Shown here one piece after another: positions 34,471 to 43,576 of a DNA stretch of 64,000 nt. This DNA comes from Alphaproteobacteria bacterium. GTDB lineage: Bacteria > Pseudomonadota > Alphaproteobacteria > Caulobacterales > Parvularculaceae. The DNA is taken from positions 26,340 through 90,339 of the forward strand of contig JAUHYK010000005.1 of the NCBI GenBank assembly GCA_030426465.1, written 5' to 3'. Position numbers and translations under genes: made by a program. The notes beneath the pieces are model-generated. The model was not told where the DNA came from. It searched no databases and worked only from the letters and a program-made list of their open reading frames with translations. Positions within the stretch are counted from its first letter, which is position 1. Every line of letters starts with the position of its first letter.

Positions 34471-37181
34471 GGGCGGATCTTTCCAATAGCCCGGTGAAAT
34501 CGCGTCTCGCACGCGGCCTGGCGATAAATAGCTTGTAAAGCTCGCCAACCAGAACAACCGTGCCGCCAAGCGTAAATACAATAGCCCATTCCCATAGAGC
34601 TACGGGTTCGATCTCCAAGACATCGCTGATCACGGGCGTGTACATGGCGAGAATATGCAACAGCTGCGCGCCGGCGACGCCGAACATCAAGATGGGATTA
34701 GCGCGCAGCGGCACGCGGAAGGCGGACCGGCTTTCAGACCGGCAATTAAAGGCGTGAAAGTTGTGGAAGGAAACCAGAAACAACAGTGTGAGATTTCGAG
34801 CGGCTTCGATATTAAATCCAAGGATCTCATACAGGTAATAGTAGAGACCGAAGGAAATGACGCTGACATAAAGACCAATGACGAGGCACTGCTCAATCAT
34901 TTGCCGGTCGAAAATAGGTTCTTTCGGTCTTCGCGGTTTGCGTTTCATTAGGTCGGGCTCTTTGCCTTCAAAGGCGAGCGCGACATCCTGAACCCCTTCT
35001 GTGACGAGATTCATCCAGAGAATTTGCACTGCGGTCAGGGGAATCGGCATGGAGAAGGTGAGCGCGAGAATAAAGATCAGGACTTCCGTGACGGCGGTGG
35101 CGAGCAACAGCCAGACGATCTTGCGGATATTGTCATAGGCGGCGCGGCCTTCTTCAACGCCGGCGACGATCGAGGCGAAATTGTCGTCAGTAATGATGAG
35201 GTCGGCAGCCGCGCGCGCCACATCAGTGCCGCCGGCGCCCATGGCGACGCCCACATTGGCGGCTTTTAACGCCGGAGCGTCGTTCACACCGTCGCCCGTG
35301 ACGGCGACGAAGTGGCCTTGCGCTTGAAGCTCGCGGACGATCAGGTTTTTTTGCGCCGGTTCTACGCGCGCAAAAATTGCGGCGCCGTTGATTCTGTCCC
35401 GCAACGAAGCGCCCGAGAGACTTGAAAGTTCGGCGCCGGTCAAAACGGTTTCCGGCGCCCAGGATGGATCGAGCTGACGGGCGATGGCGAGCGCCGTTTC
35501 CGGGTGATCGCCTGTCACCATGCGCACATCGATACCTGCTGCGCGGGCGGAGGCGACCGCTTCCGGTGCCTGTTTGCGGAGCGGGTCGATGAGACCGACA
35601 AAGCCCAGAAAGTCCAGATCGCCAAGTTGTTGCGCATCGAGCGCTCCACCGTCAGGAGGCGCTGAACCTTGCGCTACGGCGATAACGCGATAACCGGCGC
35701 TTGCGAGACGGTGCAGCGCCTTCTCTGCGGCCCTTCGATCAAACCCGGAGCACATCTTGAGAACAGTTTCCGGCGCGCCTTTGGCGGATATGAGACCGTT
35801 CTCGGTTTCGATGTCGAGAGAGGCGGAATATCCATGCTGCGGTTCATAGGGCAGGGCCGAGTGACGGCGAAACGTGTTTTGCAAGTCTTTTTTTCGTGCG
35901 CCGAGTTTTTCCGCCAGCACCAAAAAAGCAATGTCGACGGAATCTCCCTGGGCTTCGACAACGCCGTCGGTTTCTTGAATGGCGGCCTCATTGGTGAGCG
36001 CCGCCGCGCGCGAAAGGCGAAATGCATTGTCCTTTCTACGGTCGTCACAATTTGCGCCGTCCGCTGGCAGCAATTCGCCGGAAAGCTCCAGGCCTTCGCC
36101 GGTAATATCGAATTCTGCGCCGTCTGGCAGGATGATTTTCTTGGCGGTCAGACGATTGACTGTAAGCGTGCCTGTTTTATCGGTCGCAATCAGCGTGCAA
36201 GAGCCCAGCGCTTCAACAGCGGGCAGCCGCCTGACGATGACATTGCGCTTGCCCATGCGTGAGGATGCGATGGCGAGGGTGACCGTTATCGCGGCGGGCA
36301 ACCCTTCCGGGATCGCCGAGACGGCGAGTGCAACGGATAAAAGCAGCACGTCTGAAAAAGCCGCGCCTTGAAGAAAAAATGCGAGGCCCAGAAACGCAGT
36401 AAGTCCGACGATGAAGAGGCCAATCCGTGCCGAAAACGCCTCCATGCGGATGAGAAGCGGTGGTCTTGCGCCGCGCGCGCCCAGCATTTTTGCAATGGCG
36501 CCGATCTCGGTAGTTTCGCCCACGGCGCAGACAAGCCCCACACCGCGGCCCGCGACGACCATCGTCCCGGCCAGCGCCATATTGCGCCGGTCGCCGAGCG
36601 TTGTTTTTTCCTCAAGCGTTATGTCGCTCTGCTTTGAGGCGGGCTTCGACTCGCCGGTCAGCAGGGACTCATCCATTCGCAGATCCTGCGCGGAGACAAG
36701 GCGTAAATCCGCCGGCGCAACGGCGCCTGATTCGAGGCAGACAATGTCGCCGGAAACAATTTCTTCAATGTCGATGATGCGCCTCACGCCGTCGCGAATG
36801 ACAGTGGGTTTGATCCGTAATGTCTTTTTCAACGAAGCCGCGCTCGCTTCGGCGCGCCATTCCTGCAACGCGCCTATGAAGACATTGATAGCGACGACCG
36901 CGCATATGAAAGCGCCATCGGCATTCTCTCCCAGGATAAAGGCCGCTGCCGCGGCGGCGAACAGAATAAAGGTCAGCGGATTGTTGAACTGGCGGAGAAT
37001 GATAAGTAGTCGCGAAGGACGGCCCGTTTCGGGCAGTTTATTCGGGCCATTACTCTCAAGACGGCGGCTCGCCTCCGCTTCGGACAGACCTTCGCTTTTC
37101 GCGTTGAGTTCCGCGAACGCGTCATGAATGTTCAGGGTATGCCAGGGACGAAGCGGTTTCAGCGGACAATTCCTTCGCCAT
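34463..37181 (-). CDS. cation-transporting P-type ATPase, with an apparent frameshift near the N-terminus
   Basis: A P2-type ATPase of about 905 residues. From about 37125 downwards the frame is open and contains the cation-ATPase N-domain, transmembrane segments, TGESKPASK, the phosphorylation site IATDKTGTLT, TGDGVNDAPALKAANVGVAMG and a four-helix C-terminal region. However, this frame has no ATG, GTG or TTG before 36868 (TTG), which would delete the N-domain and first helices. An ATG at 37181 opens another frame (MAKELSAETASS) that would join the ATPase frame (WHTLNIHDAFAEL) if one base were removed at the GGG run 37145-37147. Either a real frameshift mutation, a sequencing error, or a non-standard CTG start. 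The ion is unknown. Confidence 0.85.
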
Positions 37182-37297
37182 GCGTAAACGTCGCACTACG
37201 GACAGTCTTGTTGCAAACCATACCGCGCCTATATCGGTACTGTCTATTTGTGATGATGCGCTTCGTCGGCAAGAACGGCTTCGCGCAAGGAGGCTTG

Positions 37298-37753
37298 ATG
37301 AAGCTGCCAAGACGCACGACCTGGTTCTTGATTGTCGATAGTGCAAAGTCCCGTATTTTTGAAAGCTCAGGGCCTCATGGGACCTGGTCGAAGATAGAAG
37401 AGACGACAGATGATGATGCGCGCAAACCCTCGCGGGAGTTAGGGCGTGATCGTCCCGTGCGCGGGCGCACAATCGGTAGTGGGGCGTCTTTCGCGGTGAA
37501 TGGCGCATCCGAGCATGACAAGGCGGGAGAAGAGTTTCTTGCTGATTGCACGCAATACTTGGCGGAAGCGGAAAAGAAAGGGCGGTTCGACCAGCTGGTC
37601 GTGGCGGCGCCGCCAGCTGCCTTGGGCGTTCTACGGAAAAAACTGCCTGCGGAAACGACAGCAAAGCTGATCGGTGTTTATGACAAGGATCTTACCAATG
37701 AAAGCGAGAGTGGCTTGCACGAATATTTTCTTGGCAAGCTTGAGCATTGGTAA
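37298..37753 (+). CDS. host attachment family protein
   Basis: A 151-residue soluble protein matching the host-attachment family (named from an Agrobacterium locus). Landmarks are TWFLIVDSAKSRIFES, the middle GRTIGSGASFAVNGASEHDKAGEEFL and FDQLVVAAPPAALGVLRKKL. Start at 37298 has AAGGAGG 5 bases upstream; the frame continues to 37124 without support. Members are often near stress and P-type ATPase clusters. The biochemical role is unknown; the fold recalls peptide-chain release-factor-like domains. Confidence 0.85.
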   Translation: MKLPRRTTWFLIVDSAKSRIFESSGPHGTWSKIEETTDDDARKPSRELGRDRPVRGRTIGSGASFAVNGASEHDKAGEEFLADCTQYLAEAEKKGRFDQLVVAAPPAALGVLRKKLPAETTAKLIGVYDKDLTNESESGLHEYFLGKLEHW

Positions 37754-37762
37754 GGCTGCGCT

Positions 37763-38995
37763 TTATTCGAGTTCGCGTTGCTTGACGCGCGCGCCGTCCC
37801 TAACGCGATTGCCCGGATACAAGATAATTGAGTCTCCATCCTCAAGGCCATTTTGAACTTCGGTCATGATGCCGTTATTATGACCGGTCTCAATAGTGTG
37901 CATGCGTGCGCGCCCGCGATCGACAGCGAACACGGCCCATTGATCGCCTTGCCGGAAGACAGCGCTCGACGGAATCGCCAGCGCTTCATCAGATTCCCAA
38001 ATAACGATACGTGCTTCTACGCGAAAGCCATGACCAAGACGCGAGCGCGCGTCTCCCGGACCTGAAAACTGGATTACCGCATTGACGCGCTGCTCTTCAA
38101 CGCCAAGCGCAGAGTATTTTGTAAAACCCCAAGGTTCAATTTTTTCAACGCGGGCTTCCAGCGGGTCCTCGCCGCCCCATTTGTCAATGATGACCCGGTC
38201 GCCGGGCGAGACTTTCACTGCATCGGTCGATAGCAACTCGGCCACAATTTCCAGATCGCCGAGCGGGTCGCCGATTTCAAGGATCGGCGCCCCCGCTGGG
38301 AGAACAGTTTCGCTTTCCTGAATGACGCGCAGGATGCGGCCGGATATGGGCGCGCGCAGCGGGATCGATATTTGCGGATGCGGGTTTGTGCCCGCCGCTT
38401 TCGCATCAGCTTCAACCGGCGTCATCAACATGGCGCGTGCGTTGTCGAGATCGGCTTCGCGCAAGGAAACGGCGGCGCGCGCGGTGTCGAGCGCCGCATT
38501 GGCGGAGCGGGAGGCGCGTTCGGCGCGGTCAAGGGCGGCTTCGGAAACGGTATCCGTCTCTCTGAGTGTCCGGGTGCGGTCCAGCTCGGCGCGCGCATAA
38601 TCTGCATCAGCGCCGGCGCGGCGCACTTCCGCCTTGGCGAGGGTCAACGCCGCCTCCGCCGCTTCCACGGCGGCGCGCGCCTGTTCCTCGGTGCGCACGT
38701 CGAGCACGCCGGGGCTTGCCGGCGTCAGGCGCGCGATCACGGTTTCGCCTTCGATCACCTCATCGCCTGGCTCCACATCAACGCGCAACAACCGGCCGGC
38801 GACGGGCGCCGAGACAATATAGGCGTCGCGCACGCGCGTTTTGGCTTCCTCGTCGATAGTCACCATCATCGGCATGCGCTTAGCGGCGCCAAGATCCACG
38901 GCCATGGCGCGCGGCCAGAACGCGTAAAGCAGGAACAGGCCGACAATGACGACGGCGGCGGCGATAACAGTGCTGCGTGATTTCAAACCGTTCAT
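37763..38995 (-). CDS. HlyD-type periplasmic adaptor protein
   Basis: A 410-residue membrane-fusion protein. One N-terminal transmembrane helix, a split biotinyl-lipoyl-like domain (SAPVAGRLLRVDVEPGDEV and LRAPISGRILRV), and a long alpha-hairpin coiled coil between them (about residues 105-185). It would link the FtsX-type permease to export through the envelope. ATG at 38995; a TTG at 39004 overlapping the permease stop is an alternative. Last gene of the three-gene ABC operon. Confidence 0.92.
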   Translation of the reverse strand: MNGLKSRSTVIAAAVVIVGLFLLYAFWPRAMAVDLGAAKRMPMMVTIDEEAKTRVRDAYIVSAPVAGRLLRVDVEPGDEVIEGETVIARLTPASPGVLDVRTEEQARAAVEAAEAALTLAKAEVRRAGADADYARAELDRTRTLRETDTVSEAALDRAERASRSANAALDTARAAVSLREADLDNARAMLMTPVEADAKAAGTNPHPQISIPLRAPISGRILRVIQESETVLPAGAPILEIGDPLGDLEIVAELLSTDAVKVSPGDRVIIDKWGGEDPLEARVEKIEPWGFTKYSALGVEEQRVNAVIQFSGPGDARSRLGHGFRVEARIVIWESDEALAIPSSAVFRQGDQWAVFAVDRGRARMHTIETGHNNGIMTEVQNGLEDGDSIILYPGNRVRDGARVKQRELE

Positions 38996-39000
38996 CTTAC

Positions 39001-41382
39001 TCAATCCCGGGTTTTGAGCGCGCTCGCCATGTCAATTTTTGACACATCGCTCTGCACAAACGCACCGGCGGCGGCGGTCGCCAGCAAAATAATAATCGCC
39101 GCATAGCCCAGCCCGTCTTCTTTATAGATGACAGGGATTTGGTAAAGTTCCGTTGACATGGCGGTCGCCATATATGACCAGATCAGATAGCCGAGCGCCG
39201 AACCGATGGGCAGGGCGATGATGGCGAGCGCCGCAAGCTCTCCCAACAGCACATAACCGGTTTCAATCTTGGTAAAACCAAGGACTCGTAAACTCGCGAG
39301 ATCGCGCTGGCGTTCAATATAGGCGATGCGCGCGCCATTATAAACAACGCCAGCCGCAATCACGATAGAGAACACCGACATGATATAGCGAAACACGCCG
39401 GGGCCTTCGTCGATCATTTTGGCGAAATTTTCATAGGCTTCCCGCCGCAGGCTGACGCCGGCGACCATGGGGATCGCCTTGATATGGTCGTAAACATCGG
39501 CCCGCATGCGCGGGTCAATTTTCAGATAGGCGCCGGAAACCCGGTTCGGTTCTTTAAGCCGTTGGTTCAGCGCCTCCATATCCATGTAAGCGGGCGTGCC
39601 GATCAGCGCTTCCACAAGACCGATGACCGGAATGCCAAGCGTTGGGCGGCGCCCTTCGCGGACTTCAACAGTCAGTGTGTCGCCGACTGAAACATTCAAA
39701 ATTTTCGCCAACTGTTCGGAGAGGACAACGCCGTCCCCGGATATATCGACATCGTTCAGGTTAGAGTCGACAGCGCGATTGAGCACGGGATTATCCGGCA
39801 ACCCTGTAATCGACCCTAAAAAGTCCGTGCGCTCATTTTTGAACATGACGGGCGTCGCCCGAAACGGCTCCACCAGACTCACGCCTTCAACGCTGGCGAG
39901 TTCGAGAATGGTTTTGTCCGACATGGGTTCGACGAACGTGACGAGCACGTCGCTGCGATCGATCACGTTGAAACTGACATCTAGCATGTAGTCGGTGGCG
40001 TTCATGTTGAAGCGCATCATCACCGAAAGCCCCATGGCGGCGCCGATCCCGAATGCGGTGAGGAGCGCACGCGATGGATTTCTGGCGAGACGGCGCAGGA
40101 TCATTCGGCTCGGCTGGTCGAGGAAGCGGCTGACCGCTTGTTGAAAGCCTTTTCCGCTGGCGTATTTCGGCGGGGCGGGCGGGCGCATGGCGACGGCCGG
40201 CGTCAGCTCTATGGCGGAGCGGACAGCGAAAAAGGCTCCTGCGGCTGCGGCGAGCGCGCTGATGGCGAGCGCGATACCGAGCGTTGAAAAATCGGCTATA
40301 AAAACCAGAAAAGGAAAGTGGAAATAGATCTGATAGATCGCGCCGATCATCCTTCCGAGCCATATGCCGCCGCCCCATCCGACCAGCGCGCCGCCGAGCG
40401 CAATCGCCAGCACGAATTTGAGATAGTGAATGGCGACATCGAGGTTTGAATATCCGAAAGCTTTGATCAGACCGATCTGTTCGCGCTCTGTCTGAACGAG
40501 GCGCGTGATAACGACATTCAACAGAAAAATAGAAACGGCGAGAAAGATGGGCGGCATCACGCGGCCCATAGTCTTCAACTGCGCCAGTTCTTCGACCAAA
40601 AACTTGTTCGACAATTGGTCGGCGCGCGAATAGGCGCCTGTTGCGCCATAGGGCGCTAGAATCCGGTCGAGCGCGTCGATCAGCGCCTGTTCATTGGCGC
40701 CGGGCGAGAAGGTCAGGACCGCTTCATTGAAGGCGCCGTCAAGATCATAAGCCGCCTCCATGGCTTCTTTGCTTGCCCAGATGGCGGCGAAACGGGACGC
40801 ATCGACCACAAAGTCTCCTGGCGGCAGGGCGTAGATAAACTCCGGCGACAGAGCGAGCCCCGCGATAACGAACTCATGCTGAACGCCATTCATGGTGACG
40901 GGCAGCGGGTCGCCCGGTTCAAGGCCATGGGCGTCGGCAAATGACTTCAGCAGAAGCACTTCATTGGTGCGCGTCGGAGAAATCATCCGCCCCGATGAAA
41001 GATGAACGCCATTTATCGGCGCCGCCGCCTCGGGATCGTACGACAAGACACGGGCGCTGATCGGCGCCGAAACATCGGGCAGGGTGACAAGCCCGCCGCC
41101 ATTGATCCGCCCTTCCACATCATTGACGCCATGCAGCGCGCGCAGCTCATTCAACAAATGGTCGGGCGCGCGTTTCGCCGGCGCATACATATCGGCGAAG
41201 CGATAGCGCTCATAATAGGCGCGCATCGTCTCATCGAGCGAAATCATCATGCCGTGCGACATGACGAACAAAGAGATGCCGGCGGCGATGACGAAAATGA
41301 TCGCCGCCGCCTGTCCCTTGATGCGCCAGAGATCGCGGAGCAGTTTGCGGTCGAGAATGCTGGCAAGGGAAAGCATACCCAT
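39001..41382 (-). CDS. FtsX-like ABC transporter permease
   Basis: A 793-residue inner-membrane protein with two FtsX/MacB-type repeats: an N-terminal helix, a large periplasmic domain, three helices, then a second such block. Segments near residues 20-45, 265-400, 430-450 and 670-790 are hydrophobic. This is the type of permease used for lipoprotein, lipid or small-molecule extrusion. The ATG at 41382 overlaps the ATPase stop (TGATG). Confidence 0.92.
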   Translation of the reverse strand: MGMLSLASILDRKLLRDLWRIKGQAAAIIFVIAAGISLFVMSHGMMISLDETMRAYYERYRFADMYAPAKRAPDHLLNELRALHGVNDVEGRINGGGLVTLPDVSAPISARVLSYDPEAAAPINGVHLSSGRMISPTRTNEVLLLKSFADAHGLEPGDPLPVTMNGVQHEFVIAGLALSPEFIYALPPGDFVVDASRFAAIWASKEAMEAAYDLDGAFNEAVLTFSPGANEQALIDALDRILAPYGATGAYSRADQLSNKFLVEELAQLKTMGRVMPPIFLAVSIFLLNVVITRLVQTEREQIGLIKAFGYSNLDVAIHYLKFVLAIALGGALVGWGGGIWLGRMIGAIYQIYFHFPFLVFIADFSTLGIALAISALAAAAGAFFAVRSAIELTPAVAMRPPAPPKYASGKGFQQAVSRFLDQPSRMILRRLARNPSRALLTAFGIGAAMGLSVMMRFNMNATDYMLDVSFNVIDRSDVLVTFVEPMSDKTILELASVEGVSLVEPFRATPVMFKNERTDFLGSITGLPDNPVLNRAVDSNLNDVDISGDGVVLSEQLAKILNVSVGDTLTVEVREGRRPTLGIPVIGLVEALIGTPAYMDMEALNQRLKEPNRVSGAYLKIDPRMRADVYDHIKAIPMVAGVSLRREAYENFAKMIDEGPGVFRYIMSVFSIVIAAGVVYNGARIAYIERQRDLASLRVLGFTKIETGYVLLGELAALAIIALPIGSALGYLIWSYMATAMSTELYQIPVIYKEDGLGYAAIIILLATAAAGAFVQSDVSKIDMASALKTRD

Positions 41383-42116
41383 CACCAGCTGATGTCTTCG
41401 GGAGAGGCTTTGTGGTCGTTTTTGACCACCTCTCGGATTTGTCCGTCGGCGAAGTGGATGACGCGATCGGCCATGGCGGCGGTCGCCGCCGCATGGGTGA
41501 TAATCAGTGTGGTTGTGCCAAGCCGCGTGTTAAGATCTTGCAGCGCCTTCAAAACGCCGACGCCAGTTGTGCTGTCGAGTGCGCCGGTCGGCTCATCGCA
41601 AAAAAGAACTGTTGGATTTTTGGCGATGGCGCGCGCGATGGCGACGCGTTGCTGTTCGCCGCCTGAAAGCTCAGAGGGAAAATGGGTGGCGCGGTTTTTC
41701 AGGCCGACAAGATCGAGTGCTTCCAGGGACGGCATCGGCGCCGTGGCGATTTCCGCAACGAGATCCACATTTTCCAGCGCGGTCAAACTGGGCATCAAAT
41801 TGTAGAACTGGAAAACAAAACCCACATGGCGCCGGCGATAGGCGGTCAACTGGCGGTCATTCATCGCCGTTAATTCGTCGCCCTTGAAAAAGGCGCGCCC
41901 GCTCGAGGCGCGGTCAATGCCGCCGAGTATATTCAAAAGAGTGGACTTTCCGCTGCCTGACGGACCTAAAAGGACGACGAGTTCACCAGCCGGAATTTCA
42001 AGGTCGACGCCGCGCAAGGCGTGCACCGCCGCCGGTCCCTCGCCATAGACCTTTGACAGGTCCGTCGTGACAAAGGCGTGCTCAGGACTGATCTCGGGCG
42101 GTGTTGACTGCTTCAT
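41382..42116 (-). CDS. ABC transporter ATP-binding protein (MacB/LolD type)
   Basis: A 244-residue ATPase with Walker [16 protein letters not shown]-loop [10 protein letters not shown], signature [15 protein letters not shown], Walker [14 protein letters not shown] and the H-loop ITHAAATA. First gene of a three-gene exporter operon (ATPase, permease, HlyD adaptor), all overlapping or a few bases apart. Confidence 0.95.
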   Translation of the reverse strand: MKQSTPPEISPEHAFVTTDLSKVYGEGPAAVHALRGVDLEIPAGELVVLLGPSGSGKSTLLNILGGIDRASSGRAFFKGDELTAMNDRQLTAYRRRHVGFVFQFYNLMPSLTALENVDLVAEIATAPMPSLEALDLVGLKNRATHFPSELSGGEQQRVAIARAIAKNPTVLFCDEPTGALDSTTGVGVLKALQDLNTRLGTTTLIITHAAATAAMADRVIHFADGQIREVVKNDHKASPEDISW

Positions 42117-42281
42117 ATCCCTGCCAAAACCGGGCGCTGGCGGCCTGTTTGCCCGAAGCTCCTCAATTCACTGGATAATAGTGTTAGATGCAAAGCCACC
42201 GGTCAAATATGAGCGACATCAACTGACCGGGCGGGATCGCCTGTCGCCAACAAGCGCTTTTTAGCGCAATTCCGGAGAGTT

Positions 42282-42294
42282 TGGTGCCAGGAGA
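42282..42294. repeat. candidate left attachment site, degenerate tRNA-Leu 3' end
   Basis: TGGTGCCAGGAGA matches the start of the tRNA-Leu 3' end at 63938 (TGGTGCCCAGGAGA), with one base missing and in the same orientation. It sits where gene content changes from ABC exporter to mobile DNA, about 60 bases before the integrase-arm-like boxes. The match is short and imperfect, so the call is tentative. Confidence 0.45.
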
Positions 42295-42355
42295 GGCGTC
42301 ACAGTCTTCGATTAAGGTATTGATATAAAAGTGTAATTTACAAGCGCATTTCAGC

Positions 42356-42378
42356 GGTACCAACAAATATACCAACAA
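42356..42378. repeat. left copy of a 23-base inverted repeat with ACCAACAA boxes
   Basis: This 23-mer, GGTACCAACAAATA followed by TACCAACAA, is identical to the reverse complement of 63752-63774 at the start of the phage-type integrase gene. Each copy contains two ACCAACAA boxes, as expected for integrase arm-type binding sites near both ends of an integrated element. Confidence 0.7.
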
Positions 42379-42469
42379 AATTTTTTGGGGGATGAGTTTG
42401 TTTCACAAAAGCCTGACTCGTACGCCGTCGATAGCGGCGTTTCGGAATCAATAATTTCGAGAAGTGATC

Positions 42470-42514
42470 ATCGCTTCATTCGTCATGTCTGGCAAGCGTT
42501 GGCGCAATGCACCG
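42470..42514 (-). pseudogene. remnant of the 3' end of a GIY-YIG-type gene
   Basis: On the minus strand the codons read P-T-L-A-R-H-D-E-stop, matching the end of the intact gene at 49573 (P-K-L-A-K-L-V-R-H-D-E-stop). A 21-base identical run covers 42470-42490 and 49567-49587. The similarity ends where the REP/RAYT sequence begins, so the rest of this copy is lost. Confidence 0.6.
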
Positions 42515-42847
42515 TCAAAGTGCGCCCTCTCGGCGGCCCGGTCTGGCGTCCATGGATCGGGGAAGTGATTTCGAAAATCGCGATCTGATGAGCTGCCAGC
42601 GCAAGGGATAATCGCCATCCCCCGGCGGCATCCGCCAGATGCAGTGAAGATGGTCCGGCGGAACGCAGATCGCGACGGTTTCAAAAGGAAATTGCTTTTG
42701 CACATAGCCATACGCAGCGCGCAACTTGTGGATATTGTCCGTTAAAAGCGATTGGCACCGGCCCGGAAGATTGGCCGTAAAAAAGAATTCCCCGCCGGGA
42801 ACGATAAGGCGCCGGTAATTGGGCATGACGCCAGAATAACCAAACAC
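42515..42847 (-). pseudogene. REP-associated tyrosine transposase (RAYT), truncated
   Basis: A 110-residue remnant of a Y1 transposase. YRRLIVPGGEFFFTANL is the usual N-terminus and VAICVPPDHLHCIWRMPPGD carries the HUH-like HLH motif. Normal members are about 150-180 residues and continue with the catalytic tyrosine region; here the frame runs into element DNA after RSRFSKSLP, so the C-terminal catalytic part is missing. Confidence 0.75.
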
Positions 42848-43183
42848 ATTACCAGGGGATAGATTGAATGGTGCATTGCGCTGCGCTTAATGCACCCTAT
42901 TTGCTTGCTGAGCGCCGCGCCAAAAGCCGTTTCACTTTAGCGGCTGAACATCGCCAAGCCTTCACCCGCCGCAGACAGCCCGTCAGCGGCGATGGCGAAG
43001 CCCATGCAGCTCTAAAAAAAGATTATCCGGACGCGGAACGCCCAAAAGCCGGGAGATTCACGCGGCGCCAAACCGGCGTCACCCTGACGCAAAATGGCGC
43101 CACCCTCAAAGGACGTGGCGCCGCCTAAAACGATGTGCAGACAACAGCTTAAGCCACGCGTGGCGCCAGCCCTTTAATCTTGC
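42848..43183. other. 336-base stretch without a supported gene
   Basis: Holds the REP palindrome at its left end. A plus-strand frame at 42868-43128 exists but starts inside the palindrome, has no ribosome-binding site and a low-complexity basic composition, so I do not call it. Confidence 0.5.
42870..42896. repeat. REP-like palindrome
   Basis: GGTGCATT and AATGCACC form a perfect 8-bp stem around an 11-base GC-rich loop. This type of palindrome is common next to RAYT genes, here 23 bases upstream of the RAYT start. A partial copy, GCGCAATGCACC, lies at its other end (42503-42514). Confidence 0.7.
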
Positions 43184-43540
43184 TCACCATTCCCAGCCAC
43201 CCAAAGCCCAGCCAATACTAACAATTTGATTATTTCTTGATGCCAAGCAGATGGTTCCGCCGAACCGGCTATCATCCAGCCAAAGCCCCACTTGTTGATC
43301 CGCGGGATACGGTCGATCAAGACAACGCCCCGACACTGAGGGTTCCATTGATTCGAGTCCACGAGAGCGAAGTCGATCTTCCGCAACATTCCGATCCATG
43401 CCAATTTGAATGCCGAACTTAGAACCGGAATCGATGAACCCTTCCGAACCCAAAAAACCAGTTCTGTTAAATTCATCGCTTGCAAAAAAAACGATCCCTC
43501 CCACGACGAGAACTAAGATCAAAAGTACGACTATTTTCAT
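43184..43540 (-). CDS. small membrane-anchored or exported protein, candidate RHS immunity protein
   Basis: A 118-residue protein with an N-terminal hydrophobic segment (VVLLILVLVVGGIVFFA) and a small globular part containing two cysteines (GRCLDRP and TICLASR) that could form a disulfide. It has a strong GGAGGAG ribosome-binding site and starts 36 bases after the stop of the RHS toxin gene on the same strand, the standard position for the cognate immunity gene. If so, the toxin would act in the periplasm or at the membrane. No family recognised; the role is inferred from position only. Confidence 0.7.
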   Translation of the reverse strand: MKIVVLLILVLVVGGIVFFASDEFNRTGFLGSEGFIDSGSKFGIQIGMDRNVAEDRLRSRGLESMEPSVSGRCLDRPYPADQQVGLWLDDSRFGGTICLASRNNQIVSIGWALGGWEW

Positions 43541-43576
43541 TATTCGGCTCCTCCAATCTCTAAACCGGACAGCGGT

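Larger units (their letters stand above)
42117..42514. other. 398-base intergenic stretch at the left edge of the integrated element
   Basis: The left half is the ABC operon promoter region. At 42282 a sequence resembling a tRNA 3' end begins, at 42356 the ACCAACAA boxes, and 42379-42510 is a diverged copy of the region at 49480-49600 that includes the last codons of a GIY-YIG-type gene. No intact gene lies here. Confidence 0.6.

Noticed and set aside
42868-43128. 86-residue plus-strand frame after the RAYT remnant
   Set aside because: Starts inside the REP palindrome, no ribosome-binding site, basic low-complexity sequence.
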